Of a stretch of 64,000 nucleotides of DNA, positions 1 through 8,771 are shown piece after piece. This stretch comes from CAG-238 sp934277695 (lineage in GTDB: Bacteria > Bacillota > Clostridia > Peptostreptococcales > Anaerovoracaceae). Location of the stretch: NCBI GenBank assembly GCA_934277695.1, contig CAKQVG010000002.1:236015-300014 (forward strand). Reading direction: 5' to 3'. Position 1 is the stretch's first letter; the number at the start of each line of letters is the position of its first letter. The notes beneath the pieces were generated by a model. The model saw nothing but the letters and a program-made list of their open reading frames with translations, was not told the origin of the DNA and ran no database searches. The translations under genes and the position numbers were made by a program.

Positions 1-74
1 TGCAGGAAAATGAAGGCAAAAGTGGCAGAACTTACAGGCTTCAGCGGGAATTCCGTCAAGTCCGACTTTTATCA

Positions 75-278
75 TTACATAAAATCACTTTTGACCTTTG
101 CAAGCAGCTCATCCAGCATCTCGCGGCAGGCACCGCATTTGTTTCCGATATCCGCGACTTCGCAAAGTGTCTTTAAATCCGTAATGTGCTGCTCGCGGAT
201 GATGTCTTCCACCTCACCAAGCGTTTTGTTCTTGCATACGCAAATTTTATAATCTCTGTTTTTTCCATCTAAATACAT
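75..278 (-). CDS. Small BFD-like [2Fe-2S]-binding protein
   Basis: A 67-residue protein whose cysteine pattern fits the bacterioferritin-associated-ferredoxin-like [2Fe-2S] fold: an early CVC pair (about residues 13-15) and a later CGAC pair (about 47-50), separated by roughly 31 residues. Such domains bind one 2Fe-2S cluster and act in electron transfer or iron mobilisation; the partner here is unknown. I start it at 278 rather than at an upstream in-frame codon because an AGGAG-type ribosome site lies just before that ATG. It stands alone, divergent from the CobW gene, with an extended -10 promoter at 310-318. Family call fairly sure, physiological role not. Confidence 0.8.
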   Translation of the reverse strand: MYLDGKNRDYKICVCKNKTLGEVEDIIREQHITDLKTLCEVADIGNKCGACREMLDELLAKVKSDFM

Positions 279-309
279 ATTGTCATCTCCTAATAATGTG
301 TTTAATGAA

Positions 310-318
310 AGTATACCA
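310..318 (-). promoter_or_regulatory. Extended -10 promoter for the 2Fe-2S protein
   Basis: Read on the minus strand this is TGG-TATACT, an extended -10 element about 30 bases before the start codon. No good -35 is visible. The sequence TGTGGTATA also occurs in the divergent promoter at 378-386. Confidence 0.45.
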
Positions 319-377
319 CAAAGCAGGCGAAAACTCACACAATCTTCGAAATCACATCTTTTATTTTCCCCCCGCTG

Positions 378-386
378 TGGTATAAT
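378..386 (+). promoter_or_regulatory. Extended -10 promoter for the CobW operon
   Basis: TGG-TATAAT, an extended -10 without a clear -35, about 75 bases upstream of the first CobW-family gene. It probably drives that gene and those downstream. Confidence 0.5.
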
Positions 387-461
387 ATGTAATATCAGTT
401 CCTTGCGTGCAGATTCAATGCGCGAAGGGAATCATTTTAAGGAAAAGGAAGCGAGAAGATT

Positions 462-1538
462 ATGATTAAAGTTGACATTTTTTCAGGATTTTTGGGAGCG
501 GGCAAGACCACTTTGATTAAGAAGTTAATCGAGGAAGCCTATAAGGGCGAAAAGGTTGTTTTGATAGAAAACGAGTTCGGTGAAATCGGCATTGACGGAG
601 GATTCCTCAAGGATGCCGGCGTGGAAATCAATGAGATGAACTCCGGCTGCATTTGCTGCAGTCTGGTCGGCGATTTCGGAAAGGCACTGGAAAAGGTAAT
701 TGCGGAATTTCATCCGGACAGAATTTTGATTGAACCGTCGGGAGTCGGCAAGCTCAGCGACATCATTCAGGCAGTTGAGGATCTGGACCTCGAAGAGGTT
801 AAGCTGAACGGATTTACGACCATCGTAGATGCAAAGAAGGTTAAGATTTACATGAAGAACTTCGGCGAGTTCTACAACAATCAGGTGGAACACGCAAGCT
901 CGATTATTCTGAGCCACACGAAGGGCATGGAAGACGAAAAGATTGAAAAGGTGGTTGAGACTCTTCGCGGACACAATCCAAATGCGACGATTATAACAAC
1001 GGACTGGGATGCACTTTCCGGCGCTCAGATTCTTGCAGCGATGGAAAAACGCGATACGATTGAAGAGGCACTTCATCATCTCGAAGAAGAGCATGAACAT
1101 GAACATCACCATCATCACGATCACGATGAGCATGACCACGATCATGAAGAGCATGAGCACGAGCATCATCATGACCATGAACATGAGCATGAGCATCACC
1201 ACCACCATGACCATGACGACCACTGCTGCTGCGGCCACGACCATGAAGGACATCACCATGCAGACGATGTTTTCGAGAGCGTGGGAATCGAAACACCGAA
1301 GAAATTCACAAAAGAAAAGATTGAAAAGGCTTTGGAAGCTCTCGAAGATAAGGACGAGTACGGTTTCATCCTCAGAGCGAAGGGCATCGTAGAAGCAGAA
1401 GACGGACAGTGGATTCACTTCGACTATGTTCCGGGTGAACCGGATGTCAGAACCGGCGCGGCAGGCGTTACGGGAAGACTCTGTGTCATCGGTTCGGAAA
1501 TCGACAGAGATAAGATTTTAAAGCTTTTTGAAATATAA
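462..1538 (+). CDS. CobW/G3E-family GTPase with long His-rich metal-binding insert
   Basis: A 358-residue P-loop GTPase of the CobW/COG0523 branch, proteins that deliver metal ions, often Zn or Co, to target enzymes. Seen: Walker A GFLGAGKTT at residues 9-17, the diagnostic CxCC metal motif (CICC, 63-66), and a C-terminal CobW_C-like region from about 290. Between the domains, about residues 205-267 are almost entirely His, Asp and Glu, with a CCCG cluster, a likely metal-storage or delivery loop. The next gene is a second P-loop protein of the same family 15 bases away, so the two probably act together. The metal and client are not visible; no Zur-type operator was recognised. Confidence 0.88.
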   Translation: MIKVDIFSGFLGAGKTTLIKKLIEEAYKGEKVVLIENEFGEIGIDGGFLKDAGVEINEMNSGCICCSLVGDFGKALEKVIAEFHPDRILIEPSGVGKLSDIIQAVEDLDLEEVKLNGFTTIVDAKKVKIYMKNFGEFYNNQVEHASSIILSHTKGMEDEKIEKVVETLRGHNPNATIITTDWDALSGAQILAAMEKRDTIEEALHHLEEEHEHEHHHHHDHDEHDHDHEEHEHEHHHDHEHEHEHHHHHDHDDHCCCGHDHEGHHHADDVFESVGIETPKKFTKEKIEKALEALEDKDEYGFILRAKGIVEAEDGQWIHFDYVPGEPDVRTGAAGVTGRLCVIGSEIDRDKILKLFEI

Positions 1539-1553
1539 ATAGAGGAGAAATCA

Positions 1554-2507
1554 ATGATACAACCAAGAGAAATACCGGTGTATTTGTTTACCGGATTTTT
1601 GGAGTCGGGAAAAACCACTTTTATACAGGAAACTCTGGAAGACCCTGCGTTCAACGAGGGACAGAAGACGCTGCTTCTTGTGTGCGAAGAAGGAGAAATC
1701 GAGTATTCGCCGATTAAGTTTGCGTCCTCCAATGTAAAGATTGTGACAGTTGACGAAGAGGAAGAACTTACGGGAGAGTTTTTACAGAAACTCCAGGATG
1801 AAATCGGATTTGAAAGGGTTGTCTGCGAGTTCAACGGCATGTGGTCGCTCGACAGCCTGTACAGCAGCATGCCGGACGGATGGACGGTTTATCAGGAAAT
1901 GAGTTTTGCGGATGCAAGAACCTATCTGACCTATAACCAGAATATGAGAAACCTCACGGTGGACAAGCTGAAATCCACGGAGACGATTGTTTTCAAGCAT
2001 TTTACGCATGACATGGACAAGATGGCGTACCACAAAATCGTGCGCGCAATCAACCGCCGCTGCGACATCATTTACGAATACGGCCCGAACAATATCGAAA
2101 TTGATAATATCGAAGATCCGCTTCCGTTTGATATCAATGCGGACATCATCGAAATCGGCGACAAAGACTATGCGATGTGGTATGCGGACATGAACGACGA
2201 AGAAGCAAAGTACTACGGCAAAACCGTTAAATTCAAGGGCAGAAGCCTTTTGGGAGGTGGTCTCAAGGACGATGAATTCGTCATCGGAAGACATATCATG
2301 ACTTGCTGCGTGGAGGATATCCAGTTCGGAGGACTTGTCGCAAAATACGCGGACGCGCAGTCCCTGGATCACGGCGGATGGGTGGAAATGACCGCCAAAA
2401 TCGAGCGCGAGTACAACGATATGTACCAGAGCGAAGGCCCTGTATACCATGTAATCGAAGTGAAGAAGACGACGCCGCCTGAAGAAGAGGTTGCGACATT
2501 CTATTAA
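1554..2507 (+). CDS. CobW-like GTPase lacking the CxCC motif
   Basis: A 317-residue protein with a CobW-type Walker A (GFLESGKTT, residues 14-22) near the N-terminus, but the region where the preceding protein has CxCC reads VCEEGEIEY instead. It may therefore hydrolyse GTP without binding metal in the usual way. The C-terminal third is acidic and of unclear fold. It follows the His-rich CobW protein by 15 bases with its own GGAG ribosome site, and phosphoketolase follows after 29 bases, so the three probably share a transcript. A role as a partner of the upstream metallochaperone is inference. Confidence 0.75.
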   Translation: MIQPREIPVYLFTGFLESGKTTFIQETLEDPAFNEGQKTLLLVCEEGEIEYSPIKFASSNVKIVTVDEEEELTGEFLQKLQDEIGFERVVCEFNGMWSLDSLYSSMPDGWTVYQEMSFADARTYLTYNQNMRNLTVDKLKSTETIVFKHFTHDMDKMAYHKIVRAINRRCDIIYEYGPNNIEIDNIEDPLPFDINADIIEIGDKDYAMWYADMNDEEAKYYGKTVKFKGRSLLGGGLKDDEFVIGRHIMTCCVEDIQFGGLVAKYADAQSLDHGGWVEMTAKIEREYNDMYQSEGPVYHVIEVKKTTPPEEEVATFY

Positions 2508-2536
2508 ACAAAAAACATAGAACGGGAGGAAAACTG

Positions 2537-4885
2537 ATGACAGTATCAAAAGACTATTTGCAGAAGATGGACGCGTACTGGCGGGCAGCCAATTACCTGT
2601 CGGCGGCACAGCTTTATCTGCTGGAGAATCCGCTTTTGAGAGAGCCGCTGCGTAAGGAGCACATCAAGAAAAAGATTGTCGGACACTGGGGAACCGTGCC
2701 CGGACAAAATTTTGTCTATGTGCATATGAACCGTGCGATCAAAGAATTCGGGCTCAACATGATTTATTTGTCGGGACCGGGACACGGCGGGAACTTTTTC
2801 GTGTCGAACGCCTACCTCGAAGGCACCTACAGCGAAGTATATCCGAATGTAGGGGAGGACGAAGAAGGGCTGAAGAGGCTTTGCAAGCAATTTTCTTTCC
2901 CGGGAGGAATCTCAAGCCATGTAGCACCGGAGACTCCGGGCTCTATCAACGAGGGCGGAGAACTCGGCTATTCGCTGGCGCACGCTTTCGGCGCGGTTTT
3001 TGACAATCCTGACCTGATTGCAGCATGCGTTGTCGGGGACGGAGAAGCCGAAACCGGACCGCTTGCGACCGCTTGGCATTCCAACAAGTTTTTGAGCGCA
3101 AAGAACGACGGTGCGGTTCTTCCGATTCTGCACCTGAACGGATACAAAATCAGCAATCCGACGGTGTTCGCAAGAATTTCGCAGCAGGAGAGAGAATGGT
3201 TCTTCAAAGGCTGCGGCTGGAATCCGTATTTCGTAAGCGGAAGCGACCCGATGGAAATGCACGAAAAAATGGCAGAGGCCGTTGACAAGTGCATTGCCGA
3301 AATCAAAGAAAACCAGAGAAAGGCAAGAGAAGAGGGAGCAGTTGAGCGTCCGATGTGGCCGATGATCATTCTTGAAACGCCGAAAGGCTGGACAGGACCG
3401 AAGATTGTTGACGGAAACCCAATCGAAGGAACTTTCCGCGCGCATCAGGTGCCGATTTCCATGGAAAAGGAAGAGCACCTCGCGCAGCTTGAAGAATGGC
3501 TGAGAAGCTATAGACCGGAAGAACTTTTCGGAGACGATTACCGCCTGATACCGGAGCTTCGCGAACTGGCGCCGGAGGGAGACGCCCGCATGAGCGCAAA
3601 TCCGCATACCAACGGCGGAAAACTTCTCAGAGACCTCAGAGTGCCTGATTTTAAAGACTATGCGGTGGAAGTTCCTTATCCGGGCAGCGTAAAGGCACAG
3701 GATATGATGGAACTCGGCGGCTATGTCAGAGATATATTGAAACTTAACAAAGAACATAAAAATTTCCGTATTTTTGGACCGGACGAGGCGAAATCCAATC
3801 GTCTGTATCGGGCTTTTGAAGTCGAAAAGAGAGACTTCCAGGGTGAGATCTACGACTTTGACGAGGATCTTTCCCATGAGGGCAGAATCATGGACTCCTA
3901 CCTGAGCGAGCATATGTGCGAGGGCTGGCTGGAAGGCTATCTGCTGACCGGAAGACACGGCTTCTTTGCAAGCTATGAGTCCTTCATCCGTGTCGTAGAC
4001 TCGATGGTTTCCCAGCACGCAAAATGGCTGAAGGTCTGCAACCAGCTCCCTTGGAGACAGAAGATTGCTTCGCTCAATCTGATTTTGACTTCGAATGTAT
4101 GGCAGCAGGATCACAACGGATTCACGCATCAGGACCCGGGAATGCTCGACCATGTTGCAAACAAGAAGGCGGATGTGGTGCGGATGTACCTGCCGCCGGA
4201 TGCAAACTGTCTGCTTTCCTGCTTCGATCACTGCATTAAGAGCAAAAACTATGTGAATGTAATCGTCGCATCCAAGCATCCGAGCCGCCAGTGGCTGACG
4301 ATGGAGCAGGCGGTCATTCACTGCACGCAGGGAATCGGAATCTGGGACTGGGCAAGCAGCGACCAAGGACAGGAGCCTGACCTTGTGATGGCTTGCTGCG
4401 GAGATACGCCTACGCTGGAAGCTTTAGCGGCTGTGACGATTTTGAGGCAGCATCTGCCGGAGCTCAAAGTCCGCTTCATCAATGTGGTTGACCTTATGAA
4501 GATGGAATCGCACGAAAACCATCCGCACGGTCTGACGGACGATGAATTTGACGCGCTGTTCACGAAGGATAAGCCGGTTGTGTTTGCTTTTCACGGCTAT
4601 CCGAAATTGATTCACGAGCTCACGCATGGAAGACACAACGAGCAGAATTTCTTCGTTCACGGTTATCTTGAAGAGGGTACGATTACAACTGCGTTTGATA
4701 TGAGAGTTCAGAACCATATCGACCGCTTCAGCCTCGTAAAGGAAGCGTTGAAGCACCTTCCGCAGCTTGGAAACAAGGCGGGACACCTGACGCAGCAGAT
4801 GAACGACCTTTTGGTAAAGCATAAAAACTATATCGCCGAGTACGGTCAGGATATTCCTGAGGTTCTCGAGTGGGAATGGAAATAA
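2537..4885 (+). CDS. xfp: Xylulose-5-phosphate/fructose-6-phosphate phosphoketolase
   Basis: A 782-residue thiamine-diphosphate enzyme, full length for the family. Phosphoketolase cleaves xylulose 5-phosphate, and often fructose 6-phosphate, with phosphate to acetyl phosphate plus glyceraldehyde 3-phosphate or erythrose 4-phosphate, giving an ATP-yielding route from pentoses. Seen: the GPGHGG signature near residue 75, an ETPGSINEGGELGYSL segment, and the ThDP-binding GDGEAETGP motif near residue 170. The ATG at 2537 follows GGGAGG with good spacing. No transketolase or acetate kinase lies in the window. The next gene, an aldo/keto reductase, begins 20 bases after the stop and is probably co-transcribed. 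Confidence 0.96.
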   Translation: MTVSKDYLQKMDAYWRAANYLSAAQLYLLENPLLREPLRKEHIKKKIVGHWGTVPGQNFVYVHMNRAIKEFGLNMIYLSGPGHGGNFFVSNAYLEGTYSEVYPNVGEDEEGLKRLCKQFSFPGGISSHVAPETPGSINEGGELGYSLAHAFGAVFDNPDLIAACVVGDGEAETGPLATAWHSNKFLSAKNDGAVLPILHLNGYKISNPTVFARISQQEREWFFKGCGWNPYFVSGSDPMEMHEKMAEAVDKCIAEIKENQRKAREEGAVERPMWPMIILETPKGWTGPKIVDGNPIEGTFRAHQVPISMEKEEHLAQLEEWLRSYRPEELFGDDYRLIPELRELAPEGDARMSANPHTNGGKLLRDLRVPDFKDYAVEVPYPGSVKAQDMMELGGYVRDILKLNKEHKNFRIFGPDEAKSNRLYRAFEVEKRDFQGEIYDFDEDLSHEGRIMDSYLSEHMCEGWLEGYLLTGRHGFFASYESFIRVVDSMVSQHAKWLKVCNQLPWRQKIASLNLILTSNVWQQDHNGFTHQDPGMLDHVANKKADVVRMYLPPDANCLLSCFDHCIKSKNYVNVIVASKHPSRQWLTMEQAVIHCTQGIGIWDWASSDQGQEPDLVMACCGDTPTLEALAAVTILRQHLPELKVRFINVVDLMKMESHENHPHGLTDDEFDALFTKDKPVVFAFHGYPKLIHELTHGRHNEQNFFVHGYLEEGTITTAFDMRVQNHIDRFSLVKEALKHLPQLGNKAGHLTQQMNDLLVKHKNYIAEYGQDIPEVLEWEWK

Positions 4886-4905
4886 GAGAAAACGGAGGAG
4901 AAGCG

Positions 4906-6000
4906 ATGATTCATACGGATTTTAAAGGCGAAAAAATTTCTCAACTCGGTATGGGAACCATGCGGCTTCCGGTTATCAACGGCGTCGATAAAGACATTGA
5001 CGAGGAAAAAGCACTCGAAATGTTCGACTATGCGTATAAGCACGGTATCAACTATTTTGATACCGCATGGGGCTACCACGAAGGAAATGCCGAAATCGTT
5101 GTCGGCAAAGCCCTCAGCCGTTATCCACGCGAGAGCTTCTATTTAACGACGAAATTCCCGGGCTACGACCATAACAATTTCCCGAAGGTTAAGGAAATTT
5201 TCGCAAAACAGCTCGAAAAACTGCAGACAGAGTATTTTGACTTTTATCTGTTCCATAATGTGTGCGAATACAATATCGAAAATTATCTGAATCCGGAATT
5301 TGGAGTGAAGGAGTATTTGGTGTCGGAACGCGAAGCAGGCAGAATCAAGCATCTGGGCTATTCTGACCACAGCGGAATCGAATGCTTTAAGCGTTTTCTG
5401 GATGCGTACGGCGATGTCGTGGAGTTTTGTCAGATTCAGCTCAACTGGCTTGACTGGGATTTCCAGGAGGCGAAGGAAAAGGTCAGAATCCTGAATGAAA
5501 AGAACATCCCGATTATCGTTATGGAACCGCTCAGAGGCGGAACGCTGGTGGAACCGGCAGGCGGAGCAGACAAGTGCTTCCGCTACCTGCAGTCGATTCC
5601 GGGAATCGTGACGATTCTGTCAGGCATGTCGAATCTGAAGCAGCTTGAAGAAAACATCAAGATTTTTGAGACAAACGAGCCGATGGGCGAAGCTGAAAAA
5701 GAAGTGCTTTATGAAAAGGCGAAAAAAATGACAAGCGGCGTACCTTGTACCGCTTGCCGTTACTGCACGACCTATTGCCCGATGGAAATCAATATTCCGT
5801 ACATGATGAATCAGTATAATCAGATTACCTTTAACCCGGAAGGTCTGTCGTGGTATACGACGATGGCAATCGGCGGCGTGGAAAAGGGCAAAAAACCTTG
5901 GGACTGCCTTTCCTGCGGTGCCTGCAAGGAAGTCTGCCCGCAGCAGATTGACATACCGGGATATCTGGCAAAACTCTCAGCTAAGCTCAAAGAAGCGTAG
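4906..6000 (+). CDS. Aldo/keto reductase with C-terminal two-[4Fe-4S] ferredoxin domain
   Basis: A 364-residue protein. The first roughly 270 residues are an aldo/keto reductase barrel with the usual tetrad in order: Asp in FDTAW, Tyr in GYHEGNAE, Lys in LTTKFPG and His in YLFHNV. The C-terminal quarter holds two CxxCxxCxxxCP clusters (CTACRYCTTYCP and CLSCGACKEVCP), so it should carry two 4Fe-4S clusters, as in the ferredoxin-linked AKR family common in Clostridia. The substrate is unknown. I start at 4906, where ATG follows AACGGAGGAG, rather than at an in-frame ATG overlapping phosphoketolase. The 3' end overlaps the convergent aldolase gene by 14 bases. Confidence 0.9.
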   Translation: MIHTDFKGEKISQLGMGTMRLPVINGVDKDIDEEKALEMFDYAYKHGINYFDTAWGYHEGNAEIVVGKALSRYPRESFYLTTKFPGYDHNNFPKVKEIFAKQLEKLQTEYFDFYLFHNVCEYNIENYLNPEFGVKEYLVSEREAGRIKHLGYSDHSGIECFKRFLDAYGDVVEFCQIQLNWLDWDFQEAKEKVRILNEKNIPIIVMEPLRGGTLVEPAGGADKCFRYLQSIPGIVTILSGMSNLKQLEENIKIFETNEPMGEAEKEVLYEKAKKMTSGVPCTACRYCTTYCPMEINIPYMMNQYNQITFNPEGLSWYTTMAIGGVEKGKKPWDCLSCGACKEVCPQQIDIPGYLAKLSAKLKEA

Positions 6001-7186
6001 CTTTTGCGAAATCTTCGAGTTTAACACAATTTTCAAATGCGTGAGGAAGGCTTTCTCCGCATGCAATCATTCCATGATTGGACATAATCGCACCGTAGCT
6101 GCCGCTAATGGCGGCTGCGGTGTTTTTTATGAGAGCCTTGGTTCCGGGTAATGCGTATTTCGCCAGATTAACCGGGTTTGAAAAGCCGCATGCTGCATCA
6201 CCTGCCGGAACCGGCAAGTCCATATGTGCTGCGGCATAAACGCTGCAGTACTTGGAATGCGTGTGAATAACGCCGCCGATCTCCGGACGGGTGCGATAGA
6301 CTTCCGCATGCAGACCTTTCTCTGAAGTAGGTTTCAGACTGCCTTCGTATTCCAGTGTATGAATATTCACTTTAACCATGTCACCCGCGGAAAGAGTCAG
6401 GTAATCGATGCCGGAAGGGGTAACAAGCATGTGCGCTTCATCAAGACGCACGGAAAGATTTCCCCATGTGCCTTGAACCAGACCGCACGACACGAGCTTT
6501 CTGCCGTAGTCTGCAAGCTGCTGTCTGAGGATATATTCACGGCTTCCGTCATCCTTCATAGGATTTGAGCCGACGTTTGCTTTCGGCTTGGAATATTTCT
6601 TGAGATACACCGTTCGCATGAGCCTGCGTTCGATTGCATTAATATGGTGCGGCGCGCCGATTTTTTCGGTGAGGAGTGTGACTTCGGCGGATTTTTCCAG
6701 GACAGTGAGGGCGACTACCGCCTCTTTCAGGGTACGCCCGACGGTTATGGTATAACCGGTAAGTGTGCCGTCCTCGTTTTTACCGCTTATAACGAAGCAG
6801 CCGGCATTGCTTTTCATAGTCCGCGCAAGATTCGCCGCCGCGCTCTGGATGCCGTTTTGTGCATCGATGAGCGGAGCCTTGGTACCGATAATTTGTGCCA
6901 TATCGTCAAGCGACGGAATGAGCGGCTCACCGCGGCGGAGCCACTGCATGCAGAACGGAGTTTGTGCAACAACCGCTGCGTGGATGTCCTGCTTTCCCTT
7001 AGGAAGTTTCGCAAAAGGCAGTTTTTCAATGTCGCTTTCCCCGGCTTCGGAAAGGACACAGCCTTTTTTCGTCGCAAAAACTCCTTCGGATGTCTCAAGA
7101 ATGAGACGCGCCAAAGCCCCCGCGTTATATTCCTGCGCCGCAAGCATTTCTGCGGCTTCTTTTATATTTCCATAGATTTTTTCCAT
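5987..7186 (-). CDS. Fused class II aldolase: degenerate N-domain plus active-type C-domain
   Basis: A 399-residue protein. The C-terminal half (about 205-399) is a class II aldolase/adducin domain with GNLSVRL, TPSGIDYL, the acid-bearing TSEKGLHAEVY, the HTH zinc pair and a further His in NHG, as in L-fuculose- or L-ribulose-phosphate enzymes. The N-terminal half follows the same order of elements but without them: HTH becomes QTP and NHG is lost, so it looks like a decayed second copy. It is last in the five-gene minus-strand operon and starts two bases after the FGGY kinase stop behind GGAGG. It probably cleaves the phosphorylated product of that kinase; the sugar is unknown. A paralogue lies at 46240-47493. 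Confidence 0.85.
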   Translation of the reverse strand: MEKIYGNIKEAAEMLAAQEYNAGALARLILETSEGVFATKKGCVLSEAGESDIEKLPFAKLPKGKQDIHAAVVAQTPFCMQWLRRGEPLIPSLDDMAQIIGTKAPLIDAQNGIQSAAANLARTMKSNAGCFVISGKNEDGTLTGYTITVGRTLKEAVVALTVLEKSAEVTLLTEKIGAPHHINAIERRLMRTVYLKKYSKPKANVGSNPMKDDGSREYILRQQLADYGRKLVSCGLVQGTWGNLSVRLDEAHMLVTPSGIDYLTLSAGDMVKVNIHTLEYEGSLKPTSEKGLHAEVYRTRPEIGGVIHTHSKYCSVYAAAHMDLPVPAGDAACGFSNPVNLAKYALPGTKALIKNTAAAISGSYGAIMSNHGMIACGESLPHAFENCVKLEDFAKATLL

Positions 7187-7188
7187 TC

Positions 7189-8736
7189 TTATGCCTCCGT
7201 GAAACGCTCGCCGTTTGCTGTTTTGTATGCTTTTTCGAGCGAATGATATACATTTTTGTAATCAGCAAACAGTTTATCGTATATCTTTGCATTTTCGGGA
7301 TTAGGATTGTAGCGCTTTTCGATTTTGACAAAGTCCTTCGCCGCGCTGAAACCGGGCAGTTCGCCCAGACCGATGAGGGCAACCACCGCTGCGCCGACTG
7401 CTCCTGCATTTCGAGGATCGCGCACAACCGCAAAATGCTTTCCTGTAATGTCTGCAATCATCTGCATCCATCCGTCGTCGAGTGCACCGCCTCCGATGAT
7501 GCGGAAATTGTCACAGGAAAAACCGTAATCGTTTTTGTAGTTTTCCAGAATCCAGCGCAGGTTGTAGCCGATGCCTTCGTATACCGCCCGCATCAAATGC
7601 TCTCTGGTGTGAACCATCGTCATGTTGAAGAGTGTGGCTCTTGTGGTGGTGGAGGAAACCGGACAGCGTTCGCCGAGCATCCAAGGTGTGCAGATAAGGT
7701 GATCGCTTCCCGGCGGAATGTTTTGAACGACCTTGTCCATGTAAGCATAAATGCCATCTCCGTATTCTTCTTTTTCGCGTGCAAAAAACTCATCGCAGAG
7801 CCACTGTATGTTCGCACCGGCGGACTCCGTAATTCCTGCAATCAGATTCATTTCCTTATCGGCGGATTGAATCGCTGCCGCACCGTGTTTGAATTTGTCG
7901 GCAGTGCGGCTTGCACATGCAACCCACGCGGATGTACCGAGATAAATGTGAAGGTCACCGTCACCGCACATTCCCGAGCCTACTGCGGCGGCCTGAACAT
8001 CATCACAGCCTCCGAGCACAGGGGTTCCTTCAAGAAGCCCCGAATCCTCAGCTGCCTCCTTCGTGACACCGCCTACGATGTCCGTGCTGCATACGAGAGG
8101 GGGGAGTTTTTCCATATCCACACCCGTGAGTTTCATAACGCCGAGCCAGTCCTTTTTCTTCAGGTCAAGACCATAGGAAGAGGCTCCCGAAAGTTCGGTG
8201 ACCATTTTCCCGGTCAGCTTGTATTTCAAATATCCGTTAACGTCAAGGATTTTGTGGGTTCTCTTGTAGAGGTCGGGGCGTTCTTCTTTGAGCCATACGA
8301 TCTTGGCAATGCAGTCTTTTCCCATAATCGGCGTGCCTGCAGCTAGGGTAAAAATCTTCTTGCCGCCGAGTTTTTTCATGATGCTCTGTGCTTGCTTTTC
8401 CGCCCGGCCGTCAACCCAGGTGATATTGTTGTAGAGCACGCTGCCGTCCTCATCAACCGGGATGATTCCCTGTGCCTGCGTCGAAAAGACAACCCCTTTG
8501 ATAGAAGCCGGATCAATCTTGTTTTCCGAAATGATGCGCCGGCTTGCCTTTGCTACCGCATTCCAGTAATCCTCGGGATTTTGCTCAACCCATGCGGGAT
8601 TCGGATAAAAGGTAGGGTAAGCTTCAACTGCCGTCGCACAGATGTTGCCGCTGTAATCGACCAAAACAGCCTTGTCGGAACTTGTACCCATATCATGTGC
8701 GAGAATATAACGTGCTTCTCTTGCTTCGCTGTTCAT
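7189..8736 (-). CDS. FGGY-family carbohydrate kinase (xylulokinase-like)
   Basis: A 515-residue kinase of the FGGY/hexokinase-actin fold, full length. Visible elements are the N-terminal phosphate loop HDMGTSSDKAV, a central GGCDDVQAAAVGSG segment containing the catalytic Asp region, and GGGALDDGWMQMIADITG in the C-terminal lobe. Family members phosphorylate ketoses or polyols such as xylulose, ribulose, glycerol or erythritol. Placed directly before a class II aldolase, it likely makes that enzyme's substrate. The start at 8736 follows AAAGGA. It lies 35 bases after the aminotransferase in the TetR-containing operon. The xylulokinase label is only the nearest broad family; the actual substrate is not determined. 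Confidence 0.88.
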   Translation of the reverse strand: MNSEAREARYILAHDMGTSSDKAVLVDYSGNICATAVEAYPTFYPNPAWVEQNPEDYWNAVAKASRRIISENKIDPASIKGVVFSTQAQGIIPVDEDGSVLYNNITWVDGRAEKQAQSIMKKLGGKKIFTLAAGTPIMGKDCIAKIVWLKEERPDLYKRTHKILDVNGYLKYKLTGKMVTELSGASSYGLDLKKKDWLGVMKLTGVDMEKLPPLVCSTDIVGGVTKEAAEDSGLLEGTPVLGGCDDVQAAAVGSGMCGDGDLHIYLGTSAWVACASRTADKFKHGAAAIQSADKEMNLIAGITESAGANIQWLCDEFFAREKEEYGDGIYAYMDKVVQNIPPGSDHLICTPWMLGERCPVSSTTTRATLFNMTMVHTREHLMRAVYEGIGYNLRWILENYKNDYGFSCDNFRIIGGGALDDGWMQMIADITGKHFAVVRDPRNAGAVGAAVVALIGLGELPGFSAAKDFVKIEKRYNPNPENAKIYDKLFADYKNVYHSLEKAYKTANGERFTEA

Positions 8737-8771
8737 ATTGCAATCCTTTCTCTAATTACGACCAAAAGATT

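Noticed and set aside
1085..1260. Possible microsatellite or tandem repeat
   Set aside because: The CAT/CAC/GAT/GAA pattern encodes the His-rich metal loop, with mixed synonymous codons, so it is a protein-level repeat rather than a DNA microsatellite.
525..1418. Long antisense reading frame (297 codons) and a shorter one at 991-1296, both opposite the first CobW gene
   Set aside because: They arise from the repetitive His/Asp codons of the real gene; translations are low complexity (runs of Met/Val or His/Arg) and have no ribosome site.
2912..4366. 484-codon antisense frame inside phosphoketolase
   Set aside because: Phosphoketolase is unmistakable on the plus strand. The antisense product has no family features and is a codon-bias shadow.
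7243..8346. 367-codon plus-strand frame opposite the FGGY kinase
   Set aside because: The minus-strand kinase has clear motifs and overlaps the frame fully; no ribosome site on the plus strand.
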